50,403 nt of DNA. Origin: Thermoplasmata archaeon. GTDB taxonomy: Archaea; Thermoplasmatota; Thermoplasmata; Sysuiplasmatales; Sysuiplasmataceae. Of this stretch, positions 16,140-25,047 are shown piece after piece (within the stretch, counting starts at the first letter, position 1; every line of letters starts with the position of its first letter). The stretch covers positions 1 to 50,403 of the forward strand of contig JAJZXY010000017.1 of the NCBI GenBank assembly GCA_021806165.1, in the 5' to 3' direction. The notes below the pieces were generated by a model that worked only from the letters and a program-made list of their open reading frames with translations, had not been told where the DNA came from and did no database searches. Made by a program: the position numbers and the translations under genes.

Positions 16140-16977
16140 GCTGTACAGCCACACCTCAGGGAAGCTCAGGAAGCTTACCGCGTTCAACACATTCATCACC
16201 TCCCGTCGGCTGCGGGAACCGGAGCACACACCATTCCGCACCTTCGACAGGAGGGAGATAGACGGGTGGGTGCTGGGCCACAGCGGAAGGAGGAAGGGTA
16301 TTGTGCTGGAGATACACGGCGGGCCAAAGACAGCATATGGCAATGCATTCGAGTTCGAATTCCACCTGCTTGCCTCAAGCGGCTATGATGTCATCTACTG
16401 CAACCCGCGGGGAAGCGACGGCTACGGCGAGAATTTCGCCAGGCTGGTCAAAGAGCATTTCGGCGACGGCGACTACAGGGACATCATGCGGTTCGTGGAC
16501 AGCCGGGTGAAGGGAATGCCGAAGGCGGAGAGGAAGCTCTTCGTCACAGGCGGCTCTTACGGCGGTTTCATGACCAACTGGATTGTAGGCCACACAAACA
16601 GGTTCAGTGCTGCAGTAACACAGCGTTCTATAAGCAACCAGGTCTCATTCTACGGCACTTCGGACATTGGACCCAATTTCAACGGCGACCAGATTGGAGG
16701 CGACATATGGGCAAACACGGACACATACTGGGAGAAGTCCCCCCTCCGGTACGCGGGGAGTATGAAGACACCCCTTCTCATTCTGCACTCAGAGGAGGAT
16801 TACAGATGTCCCGTGGAACAGGCATACCAGCTGTTCACAGCTCTGAGGCATCACGGTTGCGAGGTGGAGATGGAACTTTATCCAGGGGAGAACCATGAAC
16901 TGTCGAGGTCTGGAAAGCCGTCCCACAGGGTGCGCAGGCTGAACTCCATACTGGACTGGTTCCACAGGCATGCCTGA
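16081..16977 (+). CDS. S9 prolyl oligopeptidase-type protease, C-terminal catalytic part
   Basis: The alpha/beta-hydrolase half of the peptidase that starts at 15090. The catalytic Ser is in GGSYGGFMTNW (16552-16584), the Asp in LHSEEDYRCPVEQ and the His in YPGENHELSRSGKP; the oxyanion region IHGGPKTAYG also fits. The first real codons of this part are near 16093; the TTG at 16081 lies inside the upstream reading frame and has no ribosome-binding site, so separate translation is unlikely. Either a one-base error in the G run, a slippery site giving some full-length enzyme, or a recent mutation explains the split. All catalytic residues are intact, which favours an error or a very recent event. 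Confidence 0.88.
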   Translation: MTSWRGGFVFIRQTSTTPVELYSHTSGKLRKLTAFNTFITSRRLREPEHTPFRTFDRREIDGWVLGHSGRRKGIVLEIHGGPKTAYGNAFEFEFHLLASSGYDVIYCNPRGSDGYGENFARLVKEHFGDGDYRDIMRFVDSRVKGMPKAERKLFVTGGSYGGFMTNWIVGHTNRFSAAVTQRSISNQVSFYGTSDIGPNFNGDQIGGDIWANTDTYWEKSPLRYAGSMKTPLLILHSEEDYRCPVEQAYQLFTALRHHGCEVEMELYPGENHELSRSGKPSHRVRRLNSILDWFHRHA

Positions 16978-16992
16978 AGGCTCTGTCAGCAT

Positions 16993-19551
16993 TCAGTTGG
17001 CAATCCCGAATCCCAGTTCCTCGTCAACCGCCAGTCGTGCGTTCCTGAATTCAAGGATGAAGGTGGTGCCCTGGGCATAATCGCCCGGGACTCTCTCCCT
17101 GATGCTCACACTGCCCCCTATGCTCTGCATGATCTGCCTTACAAGCGGCAGCCCGAGACCAGTGCCTCCTGCCCCCTTGTTGAAACGGTCGAAGACCTCC
17201 TTTGCCCTTGCAGGCTCAATCCCCCTGCCGTGATCAGAGACTTCCACCCGGATGAGACGTCCGCCTCCTGCCTCGGGTGAAGATGCACTCACCTCAATGA
17301 GCGTCTCCTCCCCATTGGAGTATTTCACTGAATTGGAGAACAGGTTCATGAAAACGTCCTTAACAAATTCGGTCCCTGTTATCCTGTACGCACGTGAGCC
17401 CTCCCTGTCAAAATCCAGGATAATATTCCTTCCGGGGAAGCTCTCACGGATTATGCCGAATGAACTGTCAATAATATCCGCAAGGCTGTATTCCCCGAGC
17501 GTGCCTATCTTCCCGGCCTCCAGTTTCACTATTGTCAGGACCTCCTCAAGGAACCTGTGCGCTCCGAGTATACCATTCTTCAGTGCGGCCAGGTTCTCAT
17601 CAATGTCTGCAATCGTCTGCTGCTTCCCCGCCCCCTTGATGCGAATCAGTTCCACGTGCGTCGATAGAGCCTGGAGGATGTTCCTGAGATCATGTGCTAT
17701 AAGGTTGTTGCGAGCTTCTGCGATCTCTCCCCTCTCGCGTATCTGCGCGTAGAGCCTTCTGAGATTCACGGACATGGAAAGGAGCCTTGCGACAGTTGCA
17801 ATCACCTCCTGGTCCAGAGGTTCGAATGCATTCCTCTTCGATGACTGTACATCCAGCACAGCATAGCACTGTCCGTCCACCAGGATTGGTATGGCCAGCT
17901 CGCTCTTGGTGGTCTCGCCGAAGAGATTGAGGTACTGTCCGTCCATCGACGTGTCATTGACGAGTACAGGCCTCCTTTCACTTGCAGCCCTCCCTATGAT
18001 GCCGACCTTCGCAGGCAGCTTTGTCCCCTTTCCCCTCTCCGCGCTGATGCCTTCCGGCCAGCGCCATGCTGTTGCGGTAAGCGTGTCATCCTTTTCAAGC
18101 AGCCAAACGGACGAACTTTCATACCCAAGCATTTCGACCAGGGCGCCGACAACCTCATCAAGACCCCCGCCCTCATCATCCCCCACGTTCGTAAGTATCC
18201 TGGTGGTCTGCACCATTGCGAGCATCTGCGAAACCGTGTGAGCCCTCTTCTCGATTATTCCCTTCTGAACGACCGACGAGGCATACATGCTTGCCATCTG
18301 CAAGAGGAATCTCTTTTCCTGCTGCGTCCAGATAACCTTTGCCTCCTGCCGGACGCCAACAAGCCTGTACATGTCGTCGCCGACCTTGTTTGATGTGAGC
18401 ATGAACCCGTTGCCCAGCAGTCTGGCAACACCGTCCCCATTCACCCTTTCGTCCTCATGTGTGACAACAGTCGGCCCCTCAAGGTACTGCCGATCGCGCA
18501 GGTCAATGCTCAGGCTTTCAGGCATCTTTCCCCTGGTTTCACCCGTTGCGGGAATACACTCCTCCAGCTTCCAGTTGCAGCCGTCACTGGATGTGTATGA
18601 GAATGATATGCCCTCCGGAAAGTTCCTGGCCACCGTCTCGATGGGCCTGTAGCTCCTGTCCGGTGTGGAGAGGGAGGAGAGGAACCACCATCCCGCATCC
18701 TCGAGAGACATGCTCAGCCTGTTGCCCTGGCTGAGTGCAGCAAGGAAATCCAGCACCATTCCCCAGAAGGGGAAGAGGAAGGACTGGCCCAGCAATATGC
18801 CCTTCACATACCAGAGCAGTGTAAACTGCCCCTCCTGAATGCTTGCAGTCGCCATGCTGAGAGCCTGCATCACCAGGAGTATTATGAGACCGTCGACGCT
18901 GTATCTGTAAGGCCAGTTGCGCTTCATCATGAGGACGGCCGCTGCAATGACGCAGGCAGTGATGCCTATCGCATGAAGCCACCCTTCCAGCGAGGTGAGA
19001 TATCTGCCGAATGCGAGTCCATTAAGGCCGTATACGCCTGTCGGCATTCCCATCAAGACGGCTGAAACAGCCGCTGCTGCCGCAAACCAGGCAATTGCCT
19101 CTTTCCTGCCTATTCTCCTGAACCTGTAGCCGGTGACCGCCCCGGCAATGAGCACCAGCCCGGTAACGATGGAAGCGAAGTGCTGCAGGAGGTCCAGTCT
19201 TTCAATGACATCAGCATTGTAGTTCATCACCAGTATCTGATTCGCCAGCCCCGCGCCGTAGACGTAGAACAGGAGCGCTGAGACAACTGCGACCGCTGTG
19301 GCAAGATCAAAGCTGTAACCGCTCATCCTGTAGCGGAGGGCGTAGAGTCCTGCCGTTATGAGCAGAAGAGCCACGCTGTAGTTAACTATCAGAAAAGGGT
19401 ATGCTGGAACGACCGGGAGGGAATTTGCAAGAAACAGGATGACCATGCTGATGATTAAAACCAGGGTTGCCATTGCCGGGACTGTCCATCCTCCGAACAG
19501 CGACACGAAGGCGGATCCGATCCTTCCCGGAATCCCTCCCCTTTCAGACAT
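16993..19551 (-). CDS. Membrane histidine kinase: 8 helices, GAF, HisKA-like, HATPase
   Basis: An 852-residue sensor kinase. About eight membrane helices fill residues 20-285 (a MASE-like sensor), followed by a cytosolic region with a GAF domain (about 430-595), a coiled linker, the dimerisation helix with phospho-acceptor His620 in LIAHDLRNILQAL, and a GHKL ATPase domain with FMNLFSNSVKYSNGE (N box), DHGRGIEP and GGTGLGLPLVRQI (G boxes). The HDLRN H-box is typical of archaeal kinases. It carries no receiver domain. It is second in a minus-strand pair, 81 bases after the REC-PAS kinase, so the two may form one signalling unit, with that receiver a candidate partner. No output regulator is beside them. 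Confidence 0.92.
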   Translation of the reverse strand: MSERGGIPGRIGSAFVSLFGGWTVPAMATLVLIISMVILFLANSLPVVPAYPFLIVNYSVALLLITAGLYALRYRMSGYSFDLATAVAVVSALLFYVYGAGLANQILVMNYNADVIERLDLLQHFASIVTGLVLIAGAVTGYRFRRIGRKEAIAWFAAAAAVSAVLMGMPTGVYGLNGLAFGRYLTSLEGWLHAIGITACVIAAAVLMMKRNWPYRYSVDGLIILLVMQALSMATASIQEGQFTLLWYVKGILLGQSFLFPFWGMVLDFLAALSQGNRLSMSLEDAGWWFLSSLSTPDRSYRPIETVARNFPEGISFSYTSSDGCNWKLEECIPATGETRGKMPESLSIDLRDRQYLEGPTVVTHEDERVNGDGVARLLGNGFMLTSNKVGDDMYRLVGVRQEAKVIWTQQEKRFLLQMASMYASSVVQKGIIEKRAHTVSQMLAMVQTTRILTNVGDDEGGGLDEVVGALVEMLGYESSSVWLLEKDDTLTATAWRWPEGISAERGKGTKLPAKVGIIGRAASERRPVLVNDTSMDGQYLNLFGETTKSELAIPILVDGQCYAVLDVQSSKRNAFEPLDQEVIATVARLLSMSVNLRRLYAQIRERGEIAEARNNLIAHDLRNILQALSTHVELIRIKGAGKQQTIADIDENLAALKNGILGAHRFLEEVLTIVKLEAGKIGTLGEYSLADIIDSSFGIIRESFPGRNIILDFDREGSRAYRITGTEFVKDVFMNLFSNSVKYSNGEETLIEVSASSPEAGGGRLIRVEVSDHGRGIEPARAKEVFDRFNKGAGGTGLGLPLVRQIMQSIGGSVSIRERVPGDYAQGTTFILEFRNARLAVDEELGFGIAN

Positions 19552-19632
19552 AAGACATTACCCTTAAGGTGCTAATGCGTCCACTCGGGTGTGATTTGGC
19601 ACGAAAGGTACTTAATGCATCCACCGTGCTTA

Positions 19633-22600
19633 TCAAACGTGCGAATCAATGGCGCTATTTTCCCTGTCTGCGTGCTTCCTGTAATTCAGCCTGGGTACGA
19701 GCAGCTCGAATCTTGCCCCCCTGCCCTCCTCACCTGTTTCGGAAATGCTGATGCCTGTAATGCCAAGTATGTCCCTTACGAGCCTAAGTCCGTGGTTGGG
19801 TCTCTCTGCCGTCTCGGAGAATATGAACTTCTTTGCAGGTGCTGGAACGCCGACTCCGTCATCTGTGTAGGTGACGAGTGCCGCATGTCCCAGATCATTT
19901 ACCCTGAGCGTGATCCTGTGCACCTCTCCGCCGTGCCTGATGGAATTGTCCACAAGGTTATAGAAGACCCTGTCAAGCAGCGGATCTGCCATTATCTCCG
20001 CATCGCTTCCTTCCACATCGACGTCAATGCCCCCGAGATCCACGCCTCTTATGCTCTGAATAAATGTTTCACGCACATTCAGCCACGCCGGGTTTCCTGA
20101 ATACTGGAGATCCTTGAGTGCGCTCAGCTGCATTCTCATCTGGTCGGCTATCCTCTTGATTTTGTCCACAGTAGCCGCCATATGCTCCTCCATGCTGCTC
20201 CTGAGGGCAATCTGTGCGTAGATCTCTATTGCCTGAAGATGGTTGAGCATGTCGTGGCGGCTGATAGTTTCCATGAGACTGAGCTTTTCATTGACCTTCT
20301 TCAGGTTCTCCCTCTGCTCCACCAGGTCGGTTATGTCCCTCTGCAGCTGTACCCAGTGGGTTATTCCGCCCTTTCCGGTGCTCAACGGGAAGAGTGAAGT
20401 CTCGTTGTATCTTGGGGAGCCTCCGTCGCTCTTGACCACGATTTCCCCCCTGTACGAGGTGCCTGATGCAAATGCGCTGTACATCCCGTTCATGGCCTCC
20501 GGACTGACAGAGGCGCCGTCCACCTCCCACAGCCTCTTGCCTTGAACATCATCCGCCGACAGATTCTTGTTCCTTAGGAATGAGGGGTTTGCGTAGACAA
20601 CAACGGGTTCTCCCTTCCTGTCTGTTTCGGCAACAAGCACCATCTCCTGCAGATTCTCAATAACAGTGTGGTTGAGCTTGATCTCCTGCTCGTTCCTCCT
20701 TTCAGCTGTCACCTCCCTGCATACGCTGATGAGGTGTGTAGTTCTTCCCTCGCTGTCCTTGATAGGGGAGAGCGTTACCCTGATCTGTATCAGCCTGCCC
20801 TGCTTGGTTATTCTCGTTGCCTCGTAGCTGGTTGGTATGCCCTTTACTACCTCCTCGAACCTCTTCTTGAGCGCATCGAACTCCCCCTCAGGCACCAGGA
20901 TCTTCATATTCTTCCCAACTATCTCCTCAGACTTCCAGCCGTAAGTATCCTCGAAAGCGTCATTGACTGAAACTATGTTGCCCTCAAGATCGGTGGAAAG
21001 CACCATCAGCGGTGTGTTCTTGACAAAGGACTGCATGTTTTGTAGCAGGAGTCTCAGCTGAGCCTCTGCCGTAATCCTTGCAGCAAAGAGCCCCGCCTGC
21101 TTTCCTATGTCAGTTATGGTATTCATCATGTTTTCATCCGGCTGCAGCTCGGTCCTGCTGTATAGGAGCATCACGCCTATGAGTTCCTCCTTGCTTGTCA
21201 GAGGTATGCCGAAGGCAGATCTCAGTCCCGCCTTCTCCACAAGCTCGCGCCTTATGAACGATTCATCGTCAGAGAGGTCTGGAATCCACTTGGGCCCCAT
21301 CTGCTGCCAGACTGCGCCTGGAAGGCCCATTCCCCTTGCGAATTTGAACTCATGTGCCATGGTGGCATACCGCTCCAACTCAGTTGAGCCCCTGTGCCAG
21401 GATGTCCTGAGGTGCAGCATATCATCATCCTTCTGGGGCATCCACAGTTCTGCAAGGTCCAGTTTCAGACTGGCGACCAGAGCCCGAAGGACCCTAGGCA
21501 TGGCGTCATCCATCGACTCGCTTGTGGCTAATATTTCGGAGACCACTCTCCTTGCCTCGCGCCTCCTCTCAGTGAGCTTCCTTGCGGTGGCGTCCCTGAA
21601 GACCAAGACGACTCCCCTGATGTTGCCGGCGGAATCAGTCAGCGGCGACGCTGAATCCTCAATAAGCTTCTCGCTGCCGTCCTTTGAAACAAGAACAGTG
21701 TGATTGGATATTCCCCTGACGAGTCCGCTTTTTATCACTGTGTCGACGGGCACCTCGACAGCCTCACCCGAATCTTCGTTCCTGATGTGGAAAATGTCAT
21801 CTATATTCCTGCCGGCGGCTTCCTCCTTCCCGTATCCGGTCAGGCCGGAGGCGATGCTGTTCATGTATAGCACCCTTCCGCTGACATCTGTTGCTATCAC
21901 CGCATCGGCAATGCTCTCAATGAGTACATCGAGCTCCTCCCTCTGCCTCGCAACCAGCTCGAACTCATTCTGCTCTTTGGTAATGTCCCTGGCGAGTCCG
22001 GCTATTCCAACTGTCTTTCCGTCAGGTCCCTTCACTGCGGAAATTGTCATACTGGCCTCGAACTCAGAGCCCCCCTTCTTGAGCCTTCTCCCGCTGTAGT
22101 GTATCGGCCTTCCCGTCCTGGCGACCTCGTTGAACATGCTGTCAACCCTCTCCAGCTCCGCCTCTGGAACCATGGGCAGCCTGCGTCCCACAGCCTCAGC
22201 CGATGTCCAGCCGTATAGTGTTTCAAAGGCCGGGTTAACCGCACGAATCTTGCCGTCCATGTCGAAAAGAAGAATGGCATCAGATGTGTTTTCCATGAAT
22301 GATTCGAGTCTGCTGCTGACATCCCGCAGCTCATTCTCCTTTTCCCTTCTTCCCACCGCCAGCCTGATGTAGTGGGTGAGTTCGGCAAACAGCGCATTCG
22401 GTTCTCCCCCTTTCTGCACGTAGTAGTCAGCGCCATTGTTGAGCGCTTCAATCACAATCTCCTCCCTGCCCTTACCGGTGAACAGAATGAATGGTATGCC
22501 GTTACCGGAATCACGCAGCCACTTCAGGAAGTCGATGCCTGACTTCCCAGGCATCTGGTAATCGCTGACAACCGCATCGAACTGGCGGGTGCTGAGCAGC

Positions 22601-22749
22601 CGGACGGCCCCGTCCACCGAATCTGCTGTCTCAACATCAATGGGGTAGACGGCCTCCATGAACTGTTTGAAAACGGAGCGAATTGTGGACTCGTCGTCCA
22701 CGTAAAGTATGGAAAGCCTGCCACCATCGTTAGCGACTTCTTCCGGCAC
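19633..22749 (-). CDS. Hybrid sensor kinase REC-PAS-PAS-GAF-PAS-PAS-HATPase
   Basis: 1038 residues, no membrane segment. Receiver domain at 12-125 with the acidic pair Asp18/Asp19, phospho-acceptor Asp63 in VVSDYQMPGKSG and a Lys in YYVQKGG. PAS domains at about 145-265 and 275-390, GAF at about 400-560, PAS at about 570-690 and 695-815. The kinase core has His832 in SRHDMLNHLQAIEIY and a GHKL domain (about 920-1030) with FYNLVDNSIRHGG, DDGVGVP and NHGLRLVRDIL. An N-terminal receiver before PAS domains is a plan common in methanogen and Thermoplasmata cytosolic kinases. Start is GTG behind GGGAGG; a TATA-like box lies near 22812-22820. The ATPase G2 box is slightly degenerate (HGLRLVR). Confidence 0.93.
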   Translation of the reverse strand: MPEEVANDGGRLSILYVDDESTIRSVFKQFMEAVYPIDVETADSVDGAVRLLSTRQFDAVVSDYQMPGKSGIDFLKWLRDSGNGIPFILFTGKGREEIVIEALNNGADYYVQKGGEPNALFAELTHYIRLAVGRREKENELRDVSSRLESFMENTSDAILLFDMDGKIRAVNPAFETLYGWTSAEAVGRRLPMVPEAELERVDSMFNEVARTGRPIHYSGRRLKKGGSEFEASMTISAVKGPDGKTVGIAGLARDITKEQNEFELVARQREELDVLIESIADAVIATDVSGRVLYMNSIASGLTGYGKEEAAGRNIDDIFHIRNEDSGEAVEVPVDTVIKSGLVRGISNHTVLVSKDGSEKLIEDSASPLTDSAGNIRGVVLVFRDATARKLTERRREARRVVSEILATSESMDDAMPRVLRALVASLKLDLAELWMPQKDDDMLHLRTSWHRGSTELERYATMAHEFKFARGMGLPGAVWQQMGPKWIPDLSDDESFIRRELVEKAGLRSAFGIPLTSKEELIGVMLLYSRTELQPDENMMNTITDIGKQAGLFAARITAEAQLRLLLQNMQSFVKNTPLMVLSTDLEGNIVSVNDAFEDTYGWKSEEIVGKNMKILVPEGEFDALKKRFEEVVKGIPTSYEATRITKQGRLIQIRVTLSPIKDSEGRTTHLISVCREVTAERRNEQEIKLNHTVIENLQEMVLVAETDRKGEPVVVYANPSFLRNKNLSADDVQGKRLWEVDGASVSPEAMNGMYSAFASGTSYRGEIVVKSDGGSPRYNETSLFPLSTGKGGITHWVQLQRDITDLVEQRENLKKVNEKLSLMETISRHDMLNHLQAIEIYAQIALRSSMEEHMAATVDKIKRIADQMRMQLSALKDLQYSGNPAWLNVRETFIQSIRGVDLGGIDVDVEGSDAEIMADPLLDRVFYNLVDNSIRHGGEVHRITLRVNDLGHAALVTYTDDGVGVPAPAKKFIFSETAERPNHGLRLVRDILGITGISISETGEEGRGARFELLVPRLNYRKHADRENSAIDSHV

Positions 22750-22811
22750 TCAAAGCAACCCTCCCTTGGATATTGCCTCACATGTACAGTGTAAGCGACA
22801 TTATGTTCCCT

Positions 22812-22820
22812 GATAAACCT
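22812..22820 (-). promoter_or_regulatory. TATA-like box of the kinase pair
   Basis: GGTTTATCA on the minus strand, about 70 bases before the GTG at 22749, so this transcript would carry a leader of about 40 bases containing the GGGAGG ribosome-binding site. Confidence 0.35.
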
Positions 22821-22944
22821 TTACATACGCCTATCATGCGCCGATACGGTCTATTAAGGGCCATCTTCCGCTCCCTCCCGGCAACCCAGCTGTGGCTTAT
22901 ATGCACAGATTGTTATTTATTGGTGGTGCACCGTGCTGAAGAAG

Positions 22945-22952
22945 TTTAATAA
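22945..22952 (+). promoter_or_regulatory. TATA box of the Cys-rich epimerase gene
   Basis: TTTAATAA about 28 bases before the GTG at 22977, implying a leaderless mRNA; no ribosome-binding site precedes the GTG. Confidence 0.5.
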
Positions 22953-22976
22953 GACGCTGCCACATACAAACAGGAC

Positions 22977-24092
22977 GTGTCAAAAGTTCTTGTCACCGGA
23001 GGGATGGGTTTTATCGGCAGCCATACCGTTGATTCGCTTATCGCGGACGGCTATGATGTTGTCGTCATGGACAACCTGGAGCGGCAGGTTCATCTGGGCA
23101 AGAGGCCAGATTACCTCAACAGGAAGGCCAAGTACGTAATTGGAGATGTTCGCTTCCAGAAGGATTGGTCAAAGGCATTGAGGGGCGTGGACTCTGTCAT
23201 CCACCTGGCTGCAAGCGTCGGCATTGGCCAGAGTTTCTGGGAATCAAGAAAGTACCTGCAGACCAATGTGGTCGGGACAACAACGCTGTTCGAACTTCTC
23301 ACCAAGGAGCCGGCACTGAAGAAGAGTATAAGTAAAATTGTGGTGGCATCAAGCAAGAGCCTGTACGGTGAGGGAGCATACAGGTGCAGCAGGCATGGTG
23401 TATTCTACCCTGAGCAGAGGGGCCTGTCCCAGCTACGCGCCGGGGACTGGGAGGTCAGGTGCGCCGTCTGCGGTGCTCCCGGCTCGGCAGTTGGCGTACC
23501 GGAGGAAAAGCCTCCCCAGAACCTGAATCCATACTCACTTTCCAAGTATGCAACCGAGCGCCTTGCCCTGGATTATTCATACGCCCTCGGCATTCCTGCC
23601 GTTGCATTCAGGTACTTCAATGCATATGGTCCAAGGCAGAGCCTCTCCAATCCGTACACAGGGGTGCTTGCCATCTTCCTTTCAAGGATAAAGAACGGGA
23701 AGAGACCTGTCGTCTTTGAAGATGGAAATCAGCTGAGGGACTTCATCTACGTGGAGGACATCGCCCACGCAAATGTGCTTGCCCTTGAGAGGGGGGAGGG
23801 TGTATACAACCTTGGCACCGGCAGACCCTCTTCCCTGCTGCAGATGGTCACCATGATTAACAACGAGCTTGGTACCGGAATAGAGCCTGACGTGACTGGC
23901 GATTTCCGGCCGGGCGACAACAGGCACGACTTTGCAGACAACATGAAGTTCCTGAAGTCATTCGGACCGAAGGTTTTTACAGGTCTGAGTGACGGCGTCT
24001 CCAAACTGGTCGAGTGGTCTCTCAGGCAGAAGGCACAGGACAGGTTCTCGTCAGCAGAATCGCTGAGGAAGAAGTACATACCCGGGGCCTGA
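22977..24092 (+). CDS. NAD-dependent sugar epimerase, dTDP-L-rhamnose 4-epimerase-like
   Basis: A 371-residue extended SDR. The NAD site is VTGGMGFIGSHT at the N-terminus and the catalytic pair is Tyr186/Lys190 in NPYSLSKYATER. Between the catalytic Ser strand (VVASSKSLYGEG) and the Tyr there is an insert with Cys137-x2-His140 and Cys162-x2-Cys165, likely a structural zinc site. I associate this Cys-containing insert with the dTDP-L-rhamnose 4-epimerase (WbiB-like) branch; the exact sugar is an inference. It would make an activated sugar for surface glycans and opens a run of sugar genes (decayed GT2, GalE-like SDR). GTG start from a leaderless promoter. Confidence 0.88.
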   Translation: MSKVLVTGGMGFIGSHTVDSLIADGYDVVVMDNLERQVHLGKRPDYLNRKAKYVIGDVRFQKDWSKALRGVDSVIHLAASVGIGQSFWESRKYLQTNVVGTTTLFELLTKEPALKKSISKIVVASSKSLYGEGAYRCSRHGVFYPEQRGLSQLRAGDWEVRCAVCGAPGSAVGVPEEKPPQNLNPYSLSKYATERLALDYSYALGIPAVAFRYFNAYGPRQSLSNPYTGVLAIFLSRIKNGKRPVVFEDGNQLRDFIYVEDIAHANVLALERGEGVYNLGTGRPSSLLQMVTMINNELGTGIEPDVTGDFRPGDNRHDFADNMKFLKSFGPKVFTGLSDGVSKLVEWSLRQKAQDRFSSAESLRKKYIPGA

Positions 24093-24210
24093 GTCATGGT
24101 CACGCGGGGTAATGCCGATACGTTCATTCCTTACCGTGTATGGGATTTGTTTATCAACCCATCCTGTCTGAAGGCCAGCAGAAGGGGGGAGGAAGCTGGA
24201 AAGGGAATTC

Positions 24211-24971
24211 ATGGAAAGGCATTTCGCCAGTCATTCCCGCATACAACGAGGAGAACAGGATTTCAAAGTCACTCGACAGCCACATACCAGTTCTGCAGCG
24301 AACCGGTATGCAGTATGAGGTCATAGTGGCCATAGATGGAAGCGACAGGACCTATGACGTTGCCGTGAGGTACGCAGGCAGCGGTGTCAGGGCGTACCGT
24401 TTTGACTCTAAGCCGGGCAAGGGCGGGGCGGTCAGGAAGGGGATTGACCTCTCCTCCAACCGGTATGTGTGATGGGTGGATGCGGACGGGGAGCCTGTTT
24501 CCCGATGCCCCTGGAAGAATGATGGAGACGGGGAAGAGCAGCGACTGTGTGGTCGCCCACCGCTGGCTGAAGGACAGTGTGTGGCTTGGAAGGGAGCCGC
24601 CTTTCAACCTGGCTGTCGGGAGAGTGTTCAATTTCCTGGCCAGGGGGATGCTGAGCCTGCCTGTGATGGATACGCAGTGCGGCGCCAGGCTCCTCAGGGC
24701 TGAAGTTGCAAGGAGGGTCAATTCAACCACGGCGGTCACCAACCGCACCTTCGATGTCGCTATGCCCTACCACGCGAAGAGACAGGATGCATCAACCGGC
24801 GAGATAGGGGTGAGGTGGAAGCATGACCGCGAGACAAGGATGCCAATCTTCAGGGTAATCCACATAATGCTGGTCACGCTGCCTGGCATCAGGGTGATGA
24901 ATTTCCCAACCAGGCGGTACTTGCCAGGGAGCCTTGCCGGCTGCCTCGCACGAATGAATGCCTGGGATTGA
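24211..24971 (+). pseudogene. Decayed family 2 glycosyltransferase (DPM1-like)
   Basis: Pieces of a GT2 enzyme lie in three frames. After an ATG at 24211 a one-base shift is needed to enter KGISPVIPAYNEENRI, the GT2 start. That frame continues through VIVAIDGSDRT and SKPGKGGAVRKGIDL and hits a TGA at 24470-24472, where the family has a residue before WVDADG. Another one-base shift at GACGGGG (about 24482-24488) is required to enter GSLFPDAPGRMMETGKSSD, which continues through VMDTQCGARLLRAEVA to the end at 24971. Two indels and a stop make function doubtful. It sits between two sugar-nucleotide genes, where it presumably used their product. An isolated sequence error cannot explain all three lesions. 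Confidence 0.8.
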
Positions 24972-25007
24972 AAAGACGCTCTCACATCCTCACGGCGTAT
25001 AGAATAC

Positions 25008-25016
25008 TCTATAAAC
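25008..25016 (+). promoter_or_regulatory. TATA box of the GalE-like gene
   Basis: CTCTATAAA, about 35 bases before the ATG at 25048, so the gene can be transcribed independently of the broken glycosyltransferase upstream. GAGGCAGTGA directly before the ATG may aid translation. Confidence 0.5.
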
Positions 25017-25047
25017 ACGGTTTGGAGTCGTGAATACGAGGCAGTGA

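Noticed and set aside
22047-22451. 134-residue frame on the same strand as the hybrid kinase
   Set aside because: A shifted shadow of the PAS1 region; the kinase frame is continuous through it.
24096-24326. A 76-residue frame before the GT2 relic
   Set aside because: No protein-like features; the GT2 motif lies in another frame at the same place.
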